From Mastigias papua (Eukaryota; Cnidaria; Scyphozoa; Rhizostomeae; Mastigiidae): 64,000 nt of DNA. Made by a program: the position numbers and the translations under genes. Shown piece by piece: positions 48,801 through 64,000 of the stretch. The DNA lies in NCBI GenBank assembly GCA_964019165.1, contig OZ025267.1:17677485-17741484 (forward strand), in the 5' to 3' direction. Below the pieces are notes generated by a model. The model had not been told where the DNA came from. It did no database searches and saw nothing but the letters and a program-made list of their open reading frames with translations. The number at the start of each line of letters is the position of its first letter. Position 1 is the stretch's first letter.

Positions 48801-51240
48801 AGATGATACAGTGTATCATGTCCATACTGCACTCTTTGTAATGCAAGGGGAATATATTTCCTGCCCATTTTGACTACATTCATCTGTACAAATACCATAT
48901 CTTGATGACTATTCCTTCATTAATGAATTATTATATTACTTCCTTTATACTTTTATTACCCCCCACCAGAATTTGCCTAACAATGAACTTCCCCATGCCA
49001 TAACCAAAGAATACAAGCTGGTACCATATTAGGTTTGTATGCATACCTTCCAAGACAAGTGTAGCTTACCCTTAACTCAGACTGACTTCCTTTAACCTAC
49101 TGTGCAGCCATACAATTGCATATTGCTAGGAATAATCTACAAAAACATAAAATAGCATTATACAGGGCTTATTTTGCTATAGGATATTATGTATCTATTT
49201 TTAAGTATTGTGTGATGAGCAGTATGATGCTCCTTTTCTATTGCTCACAACCAAACCCTCATGTTAAATACAGTTCCAACAAATCAGAATCCTGAGAGTT
49301 TCCAATTTTTGTTTGCATATCCCTGTACAAGTTGTAAAGGTATGTAGTTCTCTTTGCAGTGGATATTGTTTTTGCACTTCCAGGTATATTTAGGATAAAT
49401 TTGGAAATAACATTTAGATACCTATATAATAATGGGTGATTTCTTGATGGCATTTAGCTTTTTGTGTAGATTGGTCTTTTATATCTTTGAAATATTACTT
49501 GCTATGTTTTCTGTTTTGCAACGTATGCTATCATTTTGAGATACTTCTCAAGTTAGTTATTTTTCTTAGATAATTTGTGGATAATATGAAGGGTTAATGG
49601 TCTCTAATCAAAAACCTCTTGATTTAAGCTTATTATTAAAAGTTATAAATGAAATGCATGAATATTTGATATCCTGGTACAGAGTTACAGCATCTAGCCA
49701 AAGTTTGCAAATGTAACTCTGGCTTATTTGTCTCTCACTAAATTTGCTTTCCATACCAAGTAATTCTTTAACATTTTATTGTTTTGTTTTGATTGCTATT
49801 AGAATGGCAGCTATTGCACTGCTCCAAAAATAGAGCCATTTCCAAGACTCTTTTTGGAGCGAGCATGGCTTGCAACTGTTTGACAGACAATCTCTATCCT
49901 GGAGCCATTCAGAATGACAAGACATGGCAAGGGGTTAGGGGTGTCAAGAGATAACTTCTTGTAGTATATTTGAGTTTGCATTTTCCCCCAGTATTTTTTT
50001 GTACAACTTACTATCTTATTACTTGTTCTGATAAATATTTCTGTGCAGATGAGTTCAAAATTTTCAAGACTACCCTTCTAGTTGCTTTGCCAATTGCTCA
50101 CTCATGTTGTAAACTATCTTGATACCACTCATTTTAGCTAGCCCTATATCATTCCTATATAAAAAGTTATATCAAATCCTTCTTACATTTAATTCTCTTG
50201 ATCATATGCAGTTTTGAGTGCATATATGTATTAGTCTATAAATTATTTAGCATGAGGTTTGAATGTTTCTCAGTCCTTAAGTAGATTAGAGCTAGTCTTA
50301 CTTCAAGGCCTAGAATATTGAATTAGATTTAGGCATTTATGTCTGGAAGACAAACAAAGTTCTTAATAGAACACCCTCAAAGCATTTTTTATATAGGATT
50401 TAGAGTTTCTAGATGGTACACATTTAAGTATTTTAAGCTGCTTAGCTGTTGAAACCTATGTTGTAGTTTGCAAGATCAGAGAATTACATGTTTGAATATG
50501 TGATAGGTCTGACAATGTAAATTCAGCAAATAGTGTGTTTTTTGCATTTTGAACAGCTGCAAAGAGTTTGTTTAGGGAGTATAGAAAATGCAGAAAAATA
50601 TTAGGATTACATGAGCTGTCATGTTTTCAGAGCAGTATAATGCTATATAGATGATATGAAAGCCTTATAGAAAACAGAAGAGATAGAAGGGTGGAAACTA
50701 GGGAAAAATGAAAGCTACATGATTGGTGTAACCAGATAAAGATCTTAGATTCACGTCTTGTGTCTTTTAGTCATGGAGACTGAAACAGGGCTATACCAAG
50801 TAGTTTCTGGTTCCAATGTATTAACTGGAAGATACTGGCCTAAGATGATTGCTGATAGTTGAACTGTGTTACAGGCCTATTGCTACAGTGGGGTGCTGGA
50901 TGTCTACATACATACACAGATTTATTTGATAATGCAGGTCAGGCTAAGGCAGCTTAGAAGAACTGATGTGAATCTGTACAAATACTAGCTAAAATAACTG
51001 TCCTATCTAGTTTACATTTACATTAGAATATCTCGCACACCCAGCCCCTCAGACAAAATTTGTCAGCAAATAACCAAACCTTGCCATTTCTCTTTGTGAA
51101 GTGCTTTACTGTTCTGAACTCTAGGAGGGCAAGATGAAGAATTAATTGCTGCGACATAGCAGATGGCTCGCGAATTTTGTACTGTTGTAGATTCAAATTA
51201 TTCTCTGAGAAATTGAACAATTAATATGTAAAATCATAAA
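45824..51240. other. Gene-poor intergenic region
   Basis: No ORF has protein-like content with usable splice sites, and no RNA gene is seen. The sequence is unique-looking and AT-rich, with no long simple repeats until 51247. The 3' UTR of gene B must lie at its start. Confidence 0.55.
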
Positions 51241-51246
51241 ATCTAT

Positions 51247-51446
51247 GACAATATATATATATATATAACAAACACATATATATATATAATATATTTATAT
51301 ATATATATATATATACATATAATGATATATATAATATAATATACATTATATATATAATATAAATATATGTAAAATAATAATTTTGTTTTTGAAACCTCAT
51401 GATATACAGTCATACACCTCACTATGTTAAGGCAGTGCATAACTGG

Positions 51447-51514
<68 letters not shown>

Positions 51515-51546
51515 ATATAATGATGATATATAATATAATATATATA

Positions 51547-51620
<74 letters not shown>
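51247..51620. repeat. Mixed TA / ATAT-AATATA low-complexity block
   Basis: TA arrays interspersed with aatatataatata stretches. The right part repeats in the following duplication. Confidence 0.9.
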
Positions 51621-51625
<5 letters not shown>

Positions 51626-51686
51626 CTGACGATTGGAAACATGAAACTTAAAGTTGCTAGAGTGCGCTTTTGATCTCTATTTTAGT

Positions 51687-51828
<142 letters not shown>

Positions 51829-51876
51829 TATATATATATAGATACATATATAAATATATGTATGTATAAATTATTG

Positions 51877-51920
51877 ATTACTGATGAAGGCTTGTTCCGA
51901 AACGTTTGAAACTGAGTAAT
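51877..51920 (+). other. Degenerate hammerhead-like motif, copy 1
   Basis: Closing stem ATTACT/AGTAAT is 6 bp and perfect. Inside are CTGATGA, GG...CC and GAAACGTT. An extra A follows CTGATGA, and the expected cleavage base would be G, so self-cleavage is unlikely. Confidence 0.5.
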
Positions 51921-51939
51921 TTTATTTCATGAATAATGC

Positions 51940-51970
<31 letters not shown>

Positions 51971-52002
51971 ATATAATGATGATATATAATATAATATATA
52001 TA

Positions 52003-52065
<63 letters not shown>

Positions 52066-52126
52066 CTGACGATTGGAAACATGAAACTTAAAGTTGCTAG
52101 AGTGCGCTTTTGATCTCTATTTTAGT

Positions 52127-52248
<122 letters not shown>

Positions 52249-52296
52249 TATATATATATAGATACATATATAAATATATGTATGTATAAATTATTG

Positions 52297-52340
52297 ATTA
52301 CTGATGAAGGCTTGTTCCGAAACGTTTGAAACTGAGTAAT
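52297..52340 (+). other. Degenerate hammerhead-like motif, copy 2
   Basis: Sequence identical to 51877-51920, in the second monomer of the duplication. Confidence 0.5.
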
Positions 52341-52579
52341 TTTATTTCATGAATAATGCTATATATATATATATATATATATATCTGTTTCTGTCAGATG
52401 GGTCGCACCAAGCTTTTCGGCGAATTGTAGGTCCTTCGCCCCCCAAAGACAACCCCAGAACAGTCCTATGGCATACTGATGTGTAATTTTGGTGTTTTCA
52501 GTCAATCTGATATTTTTAAATATAAATATATTTATATACACGTAAATATGAATATGGAACAAATTAAGTCTCCTTTGTA

Positions 52580-52730
52580 AAGCGCACCTGGCAAGGCGAC
52601 GCAGTGGCCATTTGTCCTTGAATCCTAGCATGTCTTTCACTCTGTCTGCATTTGTATCTGTATCAACATTTCTGAGAGCACCTTTATACGCAGGTTTATT
52701 AATTTTACATGAAAACAGTTCGAAAGGCAT
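52580..52730 (-). CDS. Possible minus-strand coding fragment, unassigned
   Basis: ATG at 52730. The product has protein-like composition (FELFSCKINKPAYKG, DRVKDMLGFKDKWPLRRLAR) up to a possible donor GCCAG followed by gtgcgc. The frame then runs into TA repeat. No family is recognised. It may be a fragment of a mobile element associated with the adjacent hammerhead-like duplication, or one exon of a small gene. Confidence 0.25.
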
Positions 52731-53275
52731 ATAGAAAAAATAGTAGGATGCGAGACAGATTGCGAACTGTATTCAATGATTCGGTACTGTATGGCAGATG
52801 TTCTGTTTAAGTTGTTTTTGAACAGCTTGATTTGAATGCTTAGATATGGCAGTTTCTAATGAATCGACATTCAAATCTGTTTTGTTTCTTATGCACTTGA
52901 TTAATTTGTTGATACGAACTATGATTTAATTGGCAAGACGTAGGAGGAGTAGGATTGATTGTTCACAGCTTTCCCATACGTATGTTCATCATGCGTAGTG
53001 ACTAGAGCTTCGCCAAAGAAGCAGGCAGGAATGAACATGTTGTTCTCGGCTTTTTGTTTGCTCGTAGTAGAGTTTTATACTGTTCTTCTCTTTTTGTTGT
53101 ATAACAGACACAACTTTTTGTCCGGTGAATATTTTTTGTACTATGAAGAGACCCCATACTCGGGTATTCAGACTAGCCACCATCTGCATAATGGCAATAT
53201 GTCTTTGAAGAACGAGCCGAGCACTTCATAAAACGACGTGCGAACGGCAGGATAATTTAGTGGAATATAGATCAT

Positions 53276-53597
53276 TCATTGCACAGTTCTGTCATTAATG
53301 TACGAGGAGCTGAGCATCACATTGAAGATCTCGTAAAAGTCCTTTGTACTGAACCATGTTGCTTTCTCAAACTGCTGGCTGACACAGAATACACCTGCGT
53401 TTATTTCGGAAATGTTCTCTGCTCGCAATTCTTCGCTCATAAATCTTTTATTGAATGCCAGATATGTGATTTTACTTTCCACAGAACACGTAACATTGAT
53501 CGTGTCAAAATAGAGTTTGAAGTGAAGAGAGTGCGCAGTGGCCCCTTCAGTTTTTGTATACAGCAGATCACATGCGTATTATTCCTTCATTCAATCA
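53276..53597 (-). CDS. Possible minus-strand coding fragment upstream of ITPR
   Basis: A minus frame open for about 105 codons ends at a stop at 53276. It has coding-like content (HFKLYFDTINVTCSVESKI, EELRAENISEINAGVFCV, FSTKDFYEIFNVMLSSSY). I see no acceptor with a pyrimidine tract and no clear initiator other than an internal Met. It could be a terminal exon of a gene divergent from ITPR, a pseudogene, or chance. Confidence 0.3.
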
Positions 53598-53717
53598 ACT
53601 CAGGAGCCCACTTTGTATGCTGCAAGATTATAAATAGGATGGATATGTTGCTCTGTTTCTGAATGTTACTTATGCCTGTTAGCATTCGTCATATGGTGGA
53701 AAAATGTATGCAACATC

Positions 53718-53754
53718 TCTTCACTCTTCTCTTAGCGAGCAAGAGACGACAAAG
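53718..53754 (+). other. ITPR: ITPR 5' UTR portion before start codon (approximate start)
   Basis: A pyrimidine-rich acceptor (cactcttctcttag, ag at about 53734-53735) precedes the ATG by 19 nt, so a further non-coding exon and the promoter lie upstream. The context around the ATG is acaaagATGG, a good initiation context. Confidence 0.6.
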
Positions 53755-62195
<8,441 letters not shown>

Positions 62196-62228
62196 GTAAG
62201 ATGTCCCGATCAATTTGTCTTCTTTCTG

Positions 62229-62384
62229 AAGGCCCATTTCCACTTTATTCGCATTTCGTATTTCGCATACGAACTCATTGTTTCCAGTCCACATGCAAAC
62301 TTTTTGCGATGTGCAAACGCTCGGATCTCGCCTGGGAACCAGGAGTTCGCATGCGAAATGCAAATGTTAGTGGAAATGGGCTTT
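62229..62384. mobile_element. 156-bp MITE with ends AAGGCCCATTTCCACT
   Basis: AAGGCCCATTTCCACT at 62229-62244 matches the complement of 62369-62384 at 15 of 16 positions. Inner sequences (cgcatttcg, tgcgaaatg) are also mutually inverted. It starts 34 nt after the last ITPR exon in the window. Confidence 0.8.
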
Positions 62385-62498
62385 AATGCTCACTGTCAAA
62401 GGTTTTTTCTGGAATGCGTGTGTTGTTGTTTTCTAGTAATGTCGATGTAGGCATTAGCAGTTTAAATTCATTTAAAAATCATTTATGTTGAAACAACA

Positions 62499-62925
62499 GG
62501 ATTTAGGAGAAATGCAAATTGAAAGTGCTAGAGAATAACTGCAGAGTCCAGAAAAGGTGACGGCTCTACGGCTCTGAGCCGTAGAAAAATTTTGCTCTCT
62601 ATGTTGTATTTGAGGAAGGTTTAGTAATTTTTATCAAGAACCCATCTTCAGCTAAGTTTTCAGTTAATGTGACATTGGCAGTGAAACGCATAGCCCTACT
62701 GCAGCTCAAGTTTTCGAGACATACACAATGCAGAGTTTAAGAACTTTGGCTACTTTTGATTGTCTTAGAAGCGGAAGGGCTATGATGAAGATTTGACAGC
62801 CAGAGGAAGGTTGGAAATTTTTCTGGACTCTGAATAACTGACTCGAGCGGGATTCGAACTCGCGACCCTGACTTTGAATGTGAAGTGTTCTGCCACGGAG
62901 CTGTCGGGTCTCCCTTTCAAATCCA
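62499..62925 (-). mobile_element. tRNA-derived SINE (copy A), interrupted by a MITE
   Basis: On the minus strand, the head (about 62925-62842) has a tRNA-like A box (CAGCTCCGTGG, one mismatch) and a good B box (GAGTTCGAATCCC). The tail resumes at 62541-62499 (CTTTCAATTTGCATTTCTCC). The 291-bp insert between is the hAT-like MITE. The boundary of the head is approximate. Confidence 0.75.
62542..62832. mobile_element. hAT-type MITE (291 bp) with 8-bp target duplication
   Basis: Perfect 14-bp TIRs CAGAGTCCAGAAAA at 62542-62555 and 62819-62832 (inverted). AATAACTG is duplicated at 62534-62541 and 62833-62840. An 8-bp duplication and CAGAG ends are the hAT superfamily hallmark. No transposase is encoded. 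Confidence 0.9.
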
Positions 62926-63061
62926 TGCTCAAGGTCAAGAGCCATTGCAGTTCCATCGCAATGTGCATTGGACCTGCTGGTGAGAGAGGACTGCTCACAC
63001 CAGGGGGACCATCGCAGCCCCATCGACTGGATAGAGTTGAAGGAAACTATGTTAAGACAAT

Positions 63062-63175
63062 AAGATTTAGGAGAAATGAAAATTGAAAGTTTGAGAAAAT
63101 AACTTACCCAGACGGAATGCGAACTTGCTACCCCTGATTTTGTACGTCAAGTGCTCTATCACAAAATCATTTGTA
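63062..63175 (-). mobile_element. tRNA-derived SINE (copy B), uninterrupted
   Basis: Minus strand: GATAGAGCACTTGACGT, then a decayed B box (AAGTTCGCATTCC), then AAGTTATTTTCTC, then CTTTCAATTTTCATTTCTCC. It is collinear with copy A but lacks the insert. The 5' boundary is approximate. Confidence 0.7.
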
Positions 63176-64000
63176 TGACAGAATAGACAAATGTTTCTGA
63201 GAGAACGTAGTTTACCCTATCTAATGAAAGAAGTTATAATGAATTTGATAGAGTATTTCTAGGCGAGGAGCTCTTCTCTTTCAATTTTATTATGAATGAG
63301 CAAACATTCGAAGTCTTTTGGATATTTAATTGTTCATGCTGTTGGTTGATAGGGTAATTGAAGCATTTCGTTTTTCTCTGGGTTATAAACATTTTCAATC
63401 AATTGTTCCATTTTTGGTGGCAGTGTTGGGAAATCTGGGCTGTTAACGGAACGGAAATATCGTAGCGCGCTATAGTAGTTGTACAGGGTTCGTAGCAAAC
63501 CTGGAAAACTTGAAAACTTGGAAAATGAGCCATGTTTAGGAAAATTAAGGTAAATTCTGTACTAGTGAGGGAATTGTCTTTAATTTTTGTTCGAGTCAGC
63601 AGAAAGGTACAGAAAAAGAAAATGCTTAGTAGATATAGCAAAGGCTGTCATGCATGGTTTTTTACATAGTAGTTGTTCCGTTTGTTGTTAATGAACATGA
63701 ACCATATCACTTTGCATAGTACCTGTGCTTGCACTATTTGTACAGAAATAAAAGTTAGTTTTGCTTGCTATTTATCATCTTTTCTATTTATTAGTCTACT
63801 ATGCTCAGTAATTATTTTTGAATATATGAACTGGGTGCCAAAGAAAAAGAGAGAGCTTTCTCTCACTATCAGTCAGGGAAAAATCAAGGAAGAATCTGGG
63901 AAATTTGATTGGCACATTGGCGATGAATCCTGTTGTAGCTGATGAAGTTGTCATAGTTACTATGCATGCACGAATACCGTACATTCTCTACAAAATAGCC
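63176..64000. other. ITPR intron, nothing identified
   Basis: No exon of the expected next ITPR segment, no repeat with clear ends and no RNA gene can be supported here. Confidence 0.5.

Noticed and set aside
52959..53231. Plus-strand frame with a hydrophobic segment upstream of ITPR
   Set aside because: Lacks clear start and splice support; the opposite strand is equally open.

Overview
The window is AT-rich, intron-rich metazoan DNA: small exons with GT-AG introns, many transposon remnants and very long (TA)n arrays. The gene content (an inositol 1,4,5-trisphosphate receptor and IQ-motif proteins) and the many short non-autonomous elements suggest an invertebrate animal, possibly a cnidarian. 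The species cannot be fixed from the sequence alone. I assembled the gene models by hand from splice signals and reading-frame phase. No transcript or homology search was available.

Layout. Positions 1-2246 hold no recognisable gene. From 2247 to 38585 (+) I can chain 22 phase-compatible exons into one gene (gene A, 1,081 codons plus stop). Its N-terminal two thirds is unrecognised and probably disordered. Three IQ calmodulin-binding motifs follow, then a calmodulin-like helical region and a C-terminal block containing IYVPKGTK and RKSTW. The 6.26-kb intron of gene A (21873-28133) holds a complete three-exon gene on the opposite strand (gene N, 26911-23595, 480 aa). Gene N starts with a probable myristoylation/palmitoylation signal. 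Another gene A intron holds a 5'-truncated LINE reverse transcriptase fragment on the minus strand.

From 42020 to 45823 (+) lies gene B (258 aa), a shortened tandem paralogue of the 3' end of gene A. Exon phases are identical, and three consecutive exon lengths are the same (63, 52 and 145 nt). After a gene-poor stretch (45824-53717), the 5' end of an inositol 1,4,5-trisphosphate receptor gene (ITPR) begins at 53755. Seven coding exons (207 residues, most of the N-terminal suppressor domain) are present before the window ends.

Mobile DNA. The accessory content is the most unusual part. A perfect 95-bp inverted repeat at 24222-24576 carries two intact type-I hammerhead ribozymes facing apart, between (TA)n arrays. 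Degenerate hammerhead-like motifs beside other (TA)n arrays occur at 30.7 kb and, in a roughly 420-440 bp tandem duplication, at 51.9 and 52.3 kb. Other elements are a 397-bp near-palindromic MITE with two related half copies, a tRNA-cored foldback element with a 16-bp target duplication, and a hAT-type MITE inserted into a tRNA-derived SINE (an uninterrupted copy lies about 250 bp away). Several further TIR elements and long microsatellites are present. One microsatellite, (TATTA)n, forms the 3' splice site of the last exon of gene B.
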